From positions 2,356,001 through 2,420,000 of the forward strand of contig CP060220.1 of assembly GCA_023898385.1 (NCBI GenBank): 64,000 bases of DNA, in the 5' to 3' direction. The notes beneath the pieces were generated by a model. The model had not been told where the DNA came from. It was given only the letters and a program-made list of their open reading frames with translations, and searched no databases. Each line of letters starts with the position of its first letter. Positions within the stretch are counted from its first letter, which is position 1. Positions 25,720 to 33,543 of this stretch are shown piece after piece. Source of the DNA: Pseudobdellovibrionaceae bacterium. Its GTDB lineage: Bacteria > Bdellovibrionota > Bdellovibrionia > Bdellovibrionales > UBA1609. The translations under genes were made by a program, and so were the position numbers.

Positions 25720-26480
25720 GATTGATCTAGTGTCCGATTTTCGGAAATTGAGATCTCACCAAATAAGGAAAAATCCCTAAAACCAGAATAGATTGCTGCA
25801 AAATAGTTGGCCTTTTGCTGGCCATGAGGCATCAGGCTGCGCTAATTTGTCATAAAGGACGGCCATTTTTTGGCACGTGGCGTCCGCCGAACCGGATGTG
25901 TGTCTTATCCAGCGACGGAAATTTGCAATTCTTTCAGCACCCAGGCGGCTGGCCAAAGATTCTGTGAGCCACAAATCCTGAGTCAGGTGAAGCGATGTAC
26001 GACCCCAAGGCCAATGTATACCACATGTCGATTCAAATACCTGTGACCCTGTATGGCTATTTTCAGGATGAGGATGTGAGTGTGGTAACGCCGTATAGTT
26101 TTTGAATTATAGCCAATCCTGAACCAAAACTAGTGATTCTATTTTGTTGAGAGTCTTGACGACGCCATCATTAAAAAAAGTCTTCTAGACTAGGTCATAT
26201 TGAATTACACTTGAGGCTTCCTGATCGGCAAAAAAATCAGATTTTTTATACAATTCTATTAGTTTGTCGCTCTGTATCTCTTAGTAAATTCATTCGGGTA
26301 CTCTTTAAAAGACTTGATTTCCGATAGCGAAGATATCTCAACAATACTTGCCTCTCTGGCTGTATCATAGGGCTTTGCGAATTTAGTTACCGAGGGCGGG
26401 ATAGAAATTCCCTTTCCTACCAAATGTCCAGCGATCTGGGTTACGTTCGGTATATTTTGGCTGGTGTATTCTAGAAACAA
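25720..26480. other. Gap with gene fragments
   Basis: No intact gene is convincing here. On the plus strand 25995-26105 reads as a 36-residue coding-like tail (MYDPKANVYHMSIQIPVTLY) with no upstream body. The second copy of the dispersed inverted repeat is at 25941-25989. On the minus strand 26259-26492 is a 77-residue frame (GTG start, VELFLEYTSQNIPN) that is coding-like but lacks a ribosome site and a family. I read these as remnants of lost genes. Confidence 0.35.
25941..25989. repeat. Dispersed inverted repeat, copy 2
   Basis: It matches the reverse complement of 18871-18919, with 36 of 40 core bases identical. The core includes AAGATTCTGTGAG and CACAAATCCTGAGTCA. Confidence 0.55.
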
Positions 26481-26487
26481 CTCTACT

Positions 26488-26502
26488 GGCACGAAAGTTG
26501 TA
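26488..26502 (+). promoter_or_regulatory. Sigma-54-like promoter of the mini-cassette
   Basis: TGGCAC-GAAAG-TTGTA matches the -24 box perfectly, but the -12 box has GT instead of GC. It precedes the small secreted peptide frame and the binding protein at 26715. Confidence 0.35.
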
Positions 26503-26548
26503 GGATTGTCTGAAGAAACAAAGGACGTTTATAAATACTAGAAAAATT

Positions 26549-26683
26549 GTGGCCATTATTTCTTTTATAGCTTCTCTGTCAGCCCAAGCTAAATCACAAA
26601 TTCAGGCAAGACATTATTCCCAATCGGCCACGGGGCATTATTCTCGGTCTGGGGGCCGGAACGTCTCTGGCTTCGAGCTGTAA
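26549..26683 (+). CDS. Very small secreted peptide with HYS repeats, upstream of a binding protein
   Basis: From a GTG at 26549 a 44-residue frame encodes a hydrophobic signal (VAIISFIASLSAQA) and a mature peptide of about 30 residues. That part contains two related units, HYSQS and HYSRS, and ends NVSGFEL. The frame is open upstream to 26504, adding a basic stretch (LKKQRTFINTRK) that would complete a signal peptide, but only a CTG is available as an earlier start. It ends 31 nt before the binding-protein gene. I propose a precursor or signal peptide for that protein. It could also be a decayed gene. Confidence 0.4.
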   Translation: MAIISFIASLSAQAKSQIQARHYSQSATGHYSRSGGRNVSGFEL

Positions 26684-26714
26684 GAGCGTTCTCACTCTAA
26701 AAGGAGTTTCGAAA

Positions 26715-28160
26715 ATGTCCATTAGAAATGATCGTCTGAGAGTTGCCTTTCCAATATGGAGTCAAGTGAACGCAATAGACCCTCACTCCATTCAGGCCGC
26801 GGGGCCGGCTATCATTTCTCAAAACGTTTTCTCCAAGCTGGTTACATTCAGTAATAACGGCCAAATTCAAGGTGAACTAGCTACGGACTTTTACTGGGAC
26901 GGTGAGGGTTACTCTTTCACCATCGAACCCATTACCACTGCCGATGGGTACTCAATTGGCGCGGAGGATGCTTACTACAGCTTGAAAAGGATTGTCGCCT
27001 TGGACAAGAACACCCATGGTAGCCTTAAGCAGTTTATCTGTCCCGATACAAAAATAACTCGTTTGACGGACCCATGTGAGGGCCTCAGTTGGAGTGGTAA
27101 TACGTTACGAATCGTGCCTGCTCAGCCGGTTTTTCGCCAACATATTCTCCCATTAATCGGCGCAGTGGATTACTCTATTTTGAGGAAGAGTGACTTGGAT
27201 TTAGACAATCCAAGTCTGCTGAAAATCGATTGGCGAAATACATCAGGTCCATACTATTTGACTAATGCTAATTCATCGACCGCATTACTTTCACTGAATT
27301 CTCGACATCCACTAGCATCCCAATCAAACTTCAAAGAACTTGAAATCGTTTCTTTGCGCAACGACCATGCAATTAGTGAATTCAAAGCAGGCCGAGTGGA
27401 CTTTATTACGACAATCGGAGGCGTAGGACGGAAAGAAATCCAAGAGTTTCAAAATTCGGGAAAAGTTTTTACTCATGTCACTCTCCCCATGCACCTCCAT
27501 TACTTTCACTTTTTAGCGCCGGGCATGGAAGAACTTAATTCGGCCGAACGCCATGCTCTCGGTTTGTTCTTGCGTCGACGACTGCTAGCGGCAAACCATG
27601 AAAATGAGATTACACCCACCCATGAATTTTTCCCCGCTGATGGACCGGGCCGAATTACTGAAGAACAGAATGACAGCTTGAACGAGATTAAGGATACGGC
27701 AAAAGAGGTTGATCTCAACAAGCTCAGAGTAAGGTTGATTGTACCTAAACACAGTGTGGACAAGTTTAGAGAAATGTTTAAAGACGCCGCATTTTTACAT
27801 ATCGAAGAGCCTGATGGACCGCCTTGGGTCATGGCGCAGAGCCGTCAGCCCCACCTATATTACGGTCTAACTGACTCGGGCTATTCAGCTGACCTACCTC
27901 TTTTGAGTTATAACATTTCAGTTGAAACATTTGCTGACAAAAAAACTGGTCAAGACTGGCTCAGTAATTATTGGAAAATTGATGATGAGGCCGAGAGAAT
28001 GAGAGCGATAAATCAATTGCACTTTAAGGCGCTGAGGGATGCTCGAATTGTGCCCGTGTTTATGGATTCATATATAGCAGTTTCTCGGCTGCCGGTGAAA
28101 TTCACACTATCACGTTTTTATGCCAACAATTATTTCACTCAGATTCGTTCGATAGATTGA
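26715..28160 (+). CDS. Family-5 solute-binding protein without signal peptide
   Basis: The 481-residue protein has the family-5 binding-protein fold: LRVAFPIWSQVNAIDPHS, SKLVTFSNNGQIQGELAT, the SIGAEDAYYSLKR segment and NTHGSLKQF. It starts at an ATG with AAGGAG 8 nt upstream, and has no signal peptide or lipobox at that start. It should therefore stay in the cytoplasm, which is unusual for this family. Its closest visible relative is the protein at 43357-44796, which has the same start layout and a shared THGSLK block. No permease genes are near. A role as a cytoplasmic peptide receptor or maturation partner is inference. Confidence 0.78.
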   Translation: MSIRNDRLRVAFPIWSQVNAIDPHSIQAAGPAIISQNVFSKLVTFSNNGQIQGELATDFYWDGEGYSFTIEPITTADGYSIGAEDAYYSLKRIVALDKNTHGSLKQFICPDTKITRLTDPCEGLSWSGNTLRIVPAQPVFRQHILPLIGAVDYSILRKSDLDLDNPSLLKIDWRNTSGPYYLTNANSSTALLSLNSRHPLASQSNFKELEIVSLRNDHAISEFKAGRVDFITTIGGVGRKEIQEFQNSGKVFTHVTLPMHLHYFHFLAPGMEELNSAERHALGLFLRRRLLAANHENEITPTHEFFPADGPGRITEEQNDSLNEIKDTAKEVDLNKLRVRLIVPKHSVDKFREMFKDAAFLHIEEPDGPPWVMAQSRQPHLYYGLTDSGYSADLPLLSYNISVETFADKKTGQDWLSNYWKIDDEAERMRAINQLHFKALRDARIVPVFMDSYIAVSRLPVKFTLSRFYANNYFTQIRSID

Positions 28161-28249
28161 CCCTGCGTAAATCCTCAAGAAATTTTATAGCAAGAGGACT
28201 GATCCTGTTGGGGGCCATAATGCAATGTCCACTTTCGTGCAAAATCTAA
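28157..28249 (+). CDS. Possible 30-residue signal-like peptide after the binding protein
   Basis: A TTG overlapping the previous stop (TTGA) opens 30 codons with a basic start (LRKSSRN), a hydrophobic stretch (FIARGLILLGAIM) and two cysteines. It may be the first helix of a lost membrane protein such as a kinase; in the next frame, coding-like sequence continues to about 28319 (MSTFVQNLTKMRTSGYLQ). The evidence is weak. Confidence 0.2.
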   Translation: MTLRKSSRNFIARGLILLGAIMQCPLSCKI

Positions 28250-28371
28250 CTAAGATGCGAACTTCTGGCTATTTACAAACCGTCTCTTTATTGGGAAGAA
28301 ACATTGCATTCCGCCACTAACCGGGGTGAAGCCTCCCAGTTGTTTGTTGTACGGATAAAAAAGAGCCTTAC

Positions 28372-28651
28372 CCCATCCTCAAACAAAACCTAAACCACCG
28401 ACGGCGACTGTGCGTAGGCGCTGGACAAAAGTGCGAAAATCAGACCACTCATATTTGTAATTTCAGCGTAAAAACAAAGACTTACACTACTCTGGGGTCA
28501 ATTTAAAGTCATATTTTAAATTGAAGCCAGTGGCAACTGCTGGCATGAGATAGGTAATGATTCAAAGAAGTTTGAAAACTGTAGTTGAACGGGCCTTGCA
28601 ACAATACCCCGTGGTTACCCTCAGGGGGCCACGCCAATCCGGCAAAACAAC
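28372..28651. repeat. Direct repeat 2, second copy
   Basis: It is a gap-free 94% match to 19952-20231 in the same orientation. The two copies bracket 8.1 kb holding the rest of the ATPase gene, cassette 1 and the mini-cassette. Homology ends abruptly just after the Walker A codons. Confidence 0.92.
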
Positions 28652-28688
28652 ATGGCCCTTTCTTAATGGCTCGGCAGGAGTCTATTGA
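28557..28688 (+). pseudogene. Truncated copy of the DUF4143 ATPase gene
   Basis: It has the same start as the gene at 20137 and the same first 32 codons, including the Walker A motif GPRQSGKT. It then reads into unrelated sequence and stops after 43 codons. The rest of the ATPase is missing, so it cannot work. The 3' end lies 20 bp from the end of the cassette 2 kinase gene, marking the edge of the duplicated segment. Confidence 0.88.
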
Positions 28689-28708
28689 TCCCGGACCAAG
28701 CAACTGAA

Positions 28709-29878
28709 TTAAGCCAAAGGCAATGTGATTGTAATTCGCGTACCAACGCCGATGTCACTTTCAAGCTCAAAAGTCCCTCGCATGGCGTTTACCGTTTGAA
28801 TTGAGTGATACAAGCCAAGGCCAGAGCCTGACGAGCTGATATTCTCTTTACCGTATGAAAATCCTTTCTGCCCAGCCTTCCGCATAATATCTGGCGGCAT
28901 GCCCCTGCCACAGTCTTGAATAACAAGAATGGCTTTTGACGACTGTTCCGAAAGCGTCCATCTAATGATTTTTTGATCGACGTCGAGCATTGCATCCATA
29001 GCATTGTTTAAGAGATTTGATATTACGCGTGAAAACTCCATTTTATTACCACACACCTTAAGAGCTGGCCCTTCGGCCACAAAATTCACCTTAAACTGCC
29101 AAGAACTCTCTTTCTCGCTTTGTATTTCAGCCATCAACTCCCTTAAACAAAAGGCCTGCCCATTTTGCCTTACATCGTTAGCACCCCGTGTTGCCCGGCT
29201 CAAATCCTGAAAAATAGATTCAACTCGCTTCAATGCCTGATCTAAAAGATCTTTGAACTTCTCATCTATGTTTGCCACTTGCGAAACCGTTTTGATGGCA
29301 GTCAAAGGAGAAGCCACATCGTGGCGTGTTTGACTGGTCAGATCTAAAAGAAACTGTTTTTCTAGTTCTCCTGCCTTTTTCTCAAGCTCAATTTTTTTAT
29401 TTTTCCTATGATAGTGCATTGTGAGCACCAAGATCACGCCCGCAAGAACAACCCTCATTAGGTTGTGGCTGGCCGCCAACCAAATGTTTTTTTGAGGGAC
29501 AAATTCAAGTTGCCACTTTGTGCCGTTTATACTTTGAAGAGTGCCGCTTTGCTTTCTGCCACTTGTGCACTGGTCTTTATACGTAGTTTCGTAATAGACC
29601 CTTTGATAGGGGACCACTTCTTTCAACGATACACAGGTTATCCAATCTTCTTTTTCCATATCACTCAGCGTTCGGGATAGTTGATAGGAGTTGGTCATCT
29701 CCACTTCATCCCGGAGTAGAACTTTAACGCTCTTCCAAACGGACTCCTCGTACTGATCATTGAAGTAGAAAAAGGCAATCTCAACAGACACAATACCAAT
29801 GAACGCCGCTAAAATCGGCGCCCAAAAAGTTCGCAAAAATCTCAGTACAAGAATCGATCGATAGGTCCGTCGTGCCAT
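28709..29878 (-). CDS. Sensor histidine kinase of cassette 2
   Basis: The 389-residue kinase has a first membrane helix at about 20-38 and a periplasmic domain of about 100 residues with two cysteines. A second helix lies at about 141-155, followed by a coiled linker. The acceptor is TRHDVASPLT (His186), and the ATPase boxes are NLLNNAMDA, DCGRGMPP and GSGLGL. I use the ATG at 29878 (GGGTGGAAG upstream) rather than the GTG at 29887. It overlaps the YcaO gene by 37 nt and is the last gene of cassette 2. No response regulator is nearby. Its DHp motif is more distant than those of kinases 1 and 3, so the cassettes are not simple recent duplicates. Confidence 0.86.
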   Translation of the reverse strand: MARRTYRSILVLRFLRTFWAPILAAFIGIVSVEIAFFYFNDQYEESVWKSVKVLLRDEVEMTNSYQLSRTLSDMEKEDWITCVSLKEVVPYQRVYYETTYKDQCTSGRKQSGTLQSINGTKWQLEFVPQKNIWLAASHNLMRVVLAGVILVLTMHYHRKNKKIELEKKAGELEKQFLLDLTSQTRHDVASPLTAIKTVSQVANIDEKFKDLLDQALKRVESIFQDLSRATRGANDVRQNGQAFCLRELMAEIQSEKESSWQFKVNFVAEGPALKVCGNKMEFSRVISNLLNNAMDAMLDVDQKIIRWTLSEQSSKAILVIQDCGRGMPPDIMRKAGQKGFSYGKENISSSGSGLGLYHSIQTVNAMRGTFELESDIGVGTRITITLPLA

Positions 29879-30681
29879 GACTTCCACCCTTTAAAAATTG
29901 TACGGGACATATAGAAACCATCAAAAGTTTCACTATGAAAAAAAAGCGGTTGGGGCGTCGGCCATTTTTCCCTTCTATTCTTTGACAAAATGGCTTCTAC
30001 TTTTTGTCGGTGGTCAGAAAAATAAAAGATCCGGTTGTAGGGAAACCTATCGACGCGGGGACTATTTCTGGCAATCAAAAGATGCCTCATCCCCTCAAGC
30101 AATGCATGCGTCCAAACATTCTCACCCTCTAATCCTGCCGAATAGCCTGGGAAAGCTCCACTTTCAGAAAAAGCGACTACTACGGCCACTCTGGCCACCA
30201 CAATTCGGTCGCCGATTAATACAGGCAATGATTTGAAGAAAAAACGGCAGTCATCAAATTGGCTAACAAAATACTGACCCAAAGACTCAAGGTGAGGCGA
30301 GTCTTCCTCATTCATGTGGTAATTATCGTCTATCCACTTGCTGACCACCCACCTTTCAAGTCCCTCCATAATCGACCTCAATTTCGTCGACTCTTTATCA
30401 AACCCAGCCGCAAATCCGCACGCCGTTGGATAAACATCAAGTAGCCATTCTTTCTTCAACGATTCGTCGGCCTTTAAGCGCTGAACCGTGGAACGCTCCA
30501 AAAACTCTGCAGCAGCCACTTTACGTGCCTGTTCCAAATTCGTACCGAACCCACCGGAAATCGGCATGCCATTTTCAGTTATGATGTTCACTTGCCAAGC
30601 CGTTTCTCCCGTCCCATATTCTATAGAAGATTGGTGAACCTCTTTGAAATCGGGATTGATCCGCCTCATTAATTCAATCAT
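29842..30681 (-). CDS. Compact YcaO-domain protein
   Basis: The 279-residue protein has the three ATP-binding blocks of YcaO enzymes in order: GGFGTNLEQARKVAAAEFLE (Glu59, Arg63), then CGFAAGFD followed by SIMEGLERW (Ser103, Glu106, Glu109, Arg110), and ENVWTHALLEGMRH (Glu196, Arg199). YcaO proteins activate peptide backbone amides to form azolines, thioamides or amidines. It is much shorter than usual (400 or more residues), lacks the proline-rich C-terminus of cyclodehydratases, and has no TfuA or E1-like partner nearby. It overlaps the binding-protein stop by 8 nt. I infer it modifies the small protein at 32130-32492. Confidence 0.75.
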   Translation of the reverse strand: MIELMRRINPDFKEVHQSSIEYGTGETAWQVNIITENGMPISGGFGTNLEQARKVAAAEFLERSTVQRLKADESLKKEWLLDVYPTACGFAAGFDKESTKLRSIMEGLERWVVSKWIDDNYHMNEEDSPHLESLGQYFVSQFDDCRFFFKSLPVLIGDRIVVARVAVVVAFSESGAFPGYSAGLEGENVWTHALLEGMRHLLIARNSPRVDRFPYNRIFYFSDHRQKVEAILSKNRREKWPTPQPLFFHSETFDGFYMSRTIFKGWKSWHDGPIDRFLY

Positions 30682-32242
30682 TATTTTTGAATCTTATCTC
30701 GTCAAAACGAATGCGTGTGATTAGTGGACTGAGGCTGGATATATCAATGTCATCACTCACTAAATAATAGCCGCCTCTATGATAGACAGGGAAAAGTGCC
30801 GCGTCTTCGTGAAGATATGTATTGAATCTGTCGATGGCATCTTTGATGTCCATCGAAGATTTTTCATAATCTCTTACCAACTGGCAAACTCGACCAGAAG
30901 GATCTGGCCAATTGGCACCCATTTCTGAGCAGAAAAGCATTCCAACTACCCAACCTTCAAAACCGCTCCCTACTTCGGCGCCTATAAGACGAATATCGTA
31001 TCTCGAAAGATCTTTCATCTGTTCGACAGACGCTACCGCCGAATTATCAATCTTGTAAGGCCACTTGAGTGTATCGAGTGTCTTTTTTAGAATATCCTCG
31101 CCAAACTGAACTCGGTCACTCAGAGGCAAAGGCGCCGACCGAATAATAAGGGGCTCCTGTGGTGCTGGTAAATCTTCGTCCTCGCCAATCAGGCCAAGCG
31201 GTGACAATTCCGTTTCCTGGTTAAAAAAGAAAAATTCAGTTTTGTGCGAGGTGAATGTGTCGAATTCAGCCGATCGCAGGTGGGCTTTGTAAACATTTGA
31301 AAACGCTTTTCGCAATTTGTGACTTTCAAACCATTTGCCCGCTTGCTCAGAAAGGCAGACGACCCCTAGGACCATGGGAATTTGTTTGATAACATTAAAT
31401 CCATCGACTTCTACTTTTTGACTATTTGTGGTTTCTACTATGGTGGATTTTTGCTGAGAAGATAACTTTTCTGCACCCCCGGATTTGATAATTACGTGCT
31501 TTGGAGAATTCTGATCTACGAGACTGTAGTCCTCCCTTCTGTTGAGGGCATACTCAACCCCAGGTATGTAGTCACCAAGAACATACCCGCCCGAAGATAC
31601 AAACTTAGTTTTGTCTTTCCATGAAAGATCACTGTTGAAGTTCTCGCGGCAAATATAACCAAATGGTGCCATGCTGAGATACTCTAAAAAGCCGCTTCGA
31701 AATGGCTCACGAAACTTGAAGATAAGCTGTTCGCCTTCAGCCAACAAGCCCAACTTGTCCCCATTGCCACTATTAATAAAATCCTCATAACCAACTAACT
31801 TCTCAAACAAGGGTTGGTCACTGTGCTGGCTCAACCACTTCAAGGATCTAAGCAAACTCTCCCGAAAGCTAGCAGCCGTTATTGGCTCACCATTTTCGCA
31901 GGTTAGACCGGGTCGTATGTTGAAGGTCCATGTCAATTCGTTTTGTGACCAAGACTCTGCCACATATGGCGTTGGCCTTTCATCGCTGAAGTAGACGACA
32001 AGTGTGCCTATCATGGGTGCCAGCAAGATATTGCTTTGATAATATTCGGCATCATATATCGAGGTTGAGATTGGTCCTCGTATTCCATCATAGTAAAATG
32101 TCAGATCTTTTTTTTGCATTAAGCTAGCCCTACCATTCAATTTTATTTGGTGCAGGACTCGAGGCCAATATTCCCACATCAATACTGTGACCATCAAAAG
32201 TGTCAAAATTAAAAGACTGGCCCTCTTCGTTTGGTGAGACAC
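30674..32242 (-). CDS. Family-5 solute-binding protein with N-terminal anchor (cassette 2)
   Basis: The 522-residue protein starts at a GTG with GGGGAAG 6 nt upstream. It has a basic-hydrophobic N-terminus (KRASLLILTLLMVTVLMW), likely a signal anchor, followed by a family-5 binding domain (TPYVAESWSQNELTWTFNIR, then GEPITAASFRESLLRSL). An internal ATG at 32119 with TAGGG upstream would give a cytoplasmic form without the anchor, like the two other signal-less binding proteins here. The first 113 nt overlap the preceding small gene in another frame. No transporter genes are present. It probably presents a ligand to the kinase at 28709. Confidence 0.78.
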   Translation of the reverse strand: MSHQTKRASLLILTLLMVTVLMWEYWPRVLHQIKLNGRASLMQKKDLTFYYDGIRGPISTSIYDAEYYQSNILLAPMIGTLVVYFSDERPTPYVAESWSQNELTWTFNIRPGLTCENGEPITAASFRESLLRSLKWLSQHSDQPLFEKLVGYEDFINSGNGDKLGLLAEGEQLIFKFREPFRSGFLEYLSMAPFGYICRENFNSDLSWKDKTKFVSSGGYVLGDYIPGVEYALNRREDYSLVDQNSPKHVIIKSGGAEKLSSQQKSTIVETTNSQKVEVDGFNVIKQIPMVLGVVCLSEQAGKWFESHKLRKAFSNVYKAHLRSAEFDTFTSHKTEFFFFNQETELSPLGLIGEDEDLPAPQEPLIIRSAPLPLSDRVQFGEDILKKTLDTLKWPYKIDNSAVASVEQMKDLSRYDIRLIGAEVGSGFEGWVVGMLFCSEMGANWPDPSGRVCQLVRDYEKSSMDIKDAIDRFNTYLHEDAALFPVYHRGGYYLVSDDIDISSLSPLITRIRFDEIRFKNND

Positions 32243-32492
32243 GGATTACTTCCCCCCAATCCAAGTGTATATTCATATGTTCTTCAAACATAGCCTCAAC
32301 AGCTTCGAAGTTGATCCCGTTGGCTTCGGCGTTGAAACGATCAACGAAGATTTCACCATCAGCGGATGTCAACGAAAAGGTAGAGGCAAAGATTGTACCG
32401 AGAATTACTGGGTCCGTATTTGATGTCCTCGTAAAATTTGTTTGGTTGATTGATCTAGATGTCAATGCGTTGAGACGCGATATTAATATCAT
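32130..32492 (-). CDS. Small protein, candidate YcaO substrate (cassette 2)
   Basis: The 120-residue protein contains no cysteine. The middle is acidic and protein-like (FNAEANGINFEAVEAMFEEH), and the tail is Ser/Ala/Pro-rich and ends ASSPAPNKIEW. The end resembles the cassette 1 peptide end (ASSAPSAW). Its last 113 nt overlap the start of the binding-protein gene in another frame, so one start or the other may be wrong. I propose it as precursor because it is the first gene of the YcaO operon. Heterocyclisation would have to use Ser or Thr. No clear sigma-54 promoter is seen in the 170 bases upstream. Confidence 0.55.
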   Translation of the reverse strand: MILISRLNALTSRSINQTNFTRTSNTDPVILGTIFASTFSLTSADGEIFVDRFNAEANGINFEAVEAMFEEHMNIHLDWGEVIRVSPNEEGQSFNFDTFDGHSIDVGILASSPAPNKIEW

Positions 32493-32660
32493 AACGAGCC
32501 GATTTTCGCCAAAGAATTGCCATGAAGGTTTTTTCAGACGATCAGACGTTTGACAGTAGGTGAACTAATTTCATGAAAATGTCCGGCATCCGGATCGCGC
32601 AGAAATACCTTTCCGATCAAGACCCGTCACAGCGCGTATCTCAATCCACGAAGCCAGATC

Positions 32661-33506
32661 TCACTTGGCGAAAAAGTTTTCCTTGTTTTTTGCTGTGTAT
32701 TTGCGGCGGACCATTTCGAAGATGTTGTCGGCTTTAACGCCGATGGCTTCGCCGTTAAACATCTTTTGTAGGCCGGCCACTTTGGGTTTTCCTTTTGCGC
32801 CAGCTAGACCTAATCCGAATTGTCCAAATGGGTTATCTACACTTGCGGGACCGCGGTTTCGGCTGCCATAGCCTCCGCCACCACCACCGCCGCCGGCCAC
32901 GAGCGGGCCTGTGCTAAATTTTTTTGCGGCTACTGCGGCGTTGACCTTGGCCATCATTTGATCCACTTCTTCGATTTGAGCTTCATCAATTAATCCGGCT
33001 GAAGCCATGGAGGCTCCGCTAGACAGTGCGGCGCCGTCATAGACGCCATTGGGCGTGGTCACTTTGCCGGTTTTTTCATCGAAGGTAACACCTTTTTTTG
33101 CAAGGTCAGCTCGCATTCGATCGAGTGAGCCACCTTCGATTTTTTTAATTTCGTCGGCTAGCAATGGGTCGCCCAGGTTTTGCATATAATCTGAAAGGGA
33201 TCCCACGTTAAAGCTCGAAGCCGCATCGGCGTCTTTTGCACCACCCGCATCGCCAAGAAAGGCCATGGCTGCTGAGATACTAATGGCAGCAAGCACACAG
33301 GGGTATGGGGTTTTTGTGCCGCACATGGAGCCCCACATGCTGCCTGCACTGGAGTTCATTGCTGCACCCATTAGAAAGGCCTGTACCGCTGTTTGTGCGG
33401 CGGCATTGAGTGCGGCTTTACCGCCGCTACTGCCTGAGGCAAAAACGGTTGTGCCTGAAAAACTCAGTGAAGTTGCCAAAAACAGAGTCAAAATTATTTT
33501 TTTCAT
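32661..33506 (-). CDS. Secreted Gly/Ala-rich protein
   Basis: The 281-residue protein has a clean Sec signal peptide (MKKIILTLFLATSLSFSG, cleavage near VFAS). An Ala-rich region with hydrophobic segments follows (one containing MCGTKTPYPC), then a run of eight glycines (about 209-216) and a basic C-terminus. I recognise no family. It follows another Gly-rich exported protein by 37 nt, so the two are likely co-transcribed and co-secreted. Possible roles are surface structure or predation-linked secretion, both speculative. Confidence 0.7.
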   Translation of the reverse strand: MKKIILTLFLATSLSFSGTTVFASGSSGGKAALNAAAQTAVQAFLMGAAMNSSAGSMWGSMCGTKTPYPCVLAAISISAAMAFLGDAGGAKDADAASSFNVGSLSDYMQNLGDPLLADEIKKIEGGSLDRMRADLAKKGVTFDEKTGKVTTPNGVYDGAALSSGASMASAGLIDEAQIEEVDQMMAKVNAAVAAKKFSTGPLVAGGGGGGGGYGSRNRGPASVDNPFGQFGLGLAGAKGKPKVAGLQKMFNGEAIGVKADNIFEMVRRKYTAKNKENFFAK

Positions 33507-33543
33507 AAGAGTTGCCCTTTACGTTGAACTTATTCTCTTTTTG

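Noticed and set aside
25777..25974. Minus-strand frame of 65 codons upstream of cassette 1
   Set aside because: It covers the promoter-side region and part of the inverted repeat, with no ribosome site and no family.
32387..32400. GG-N10-GC-like sequence inside the cassette 2 small gene
   Set aside because: The -24 box is GGTAC and it lies within coding sequence, so it is probably chance.
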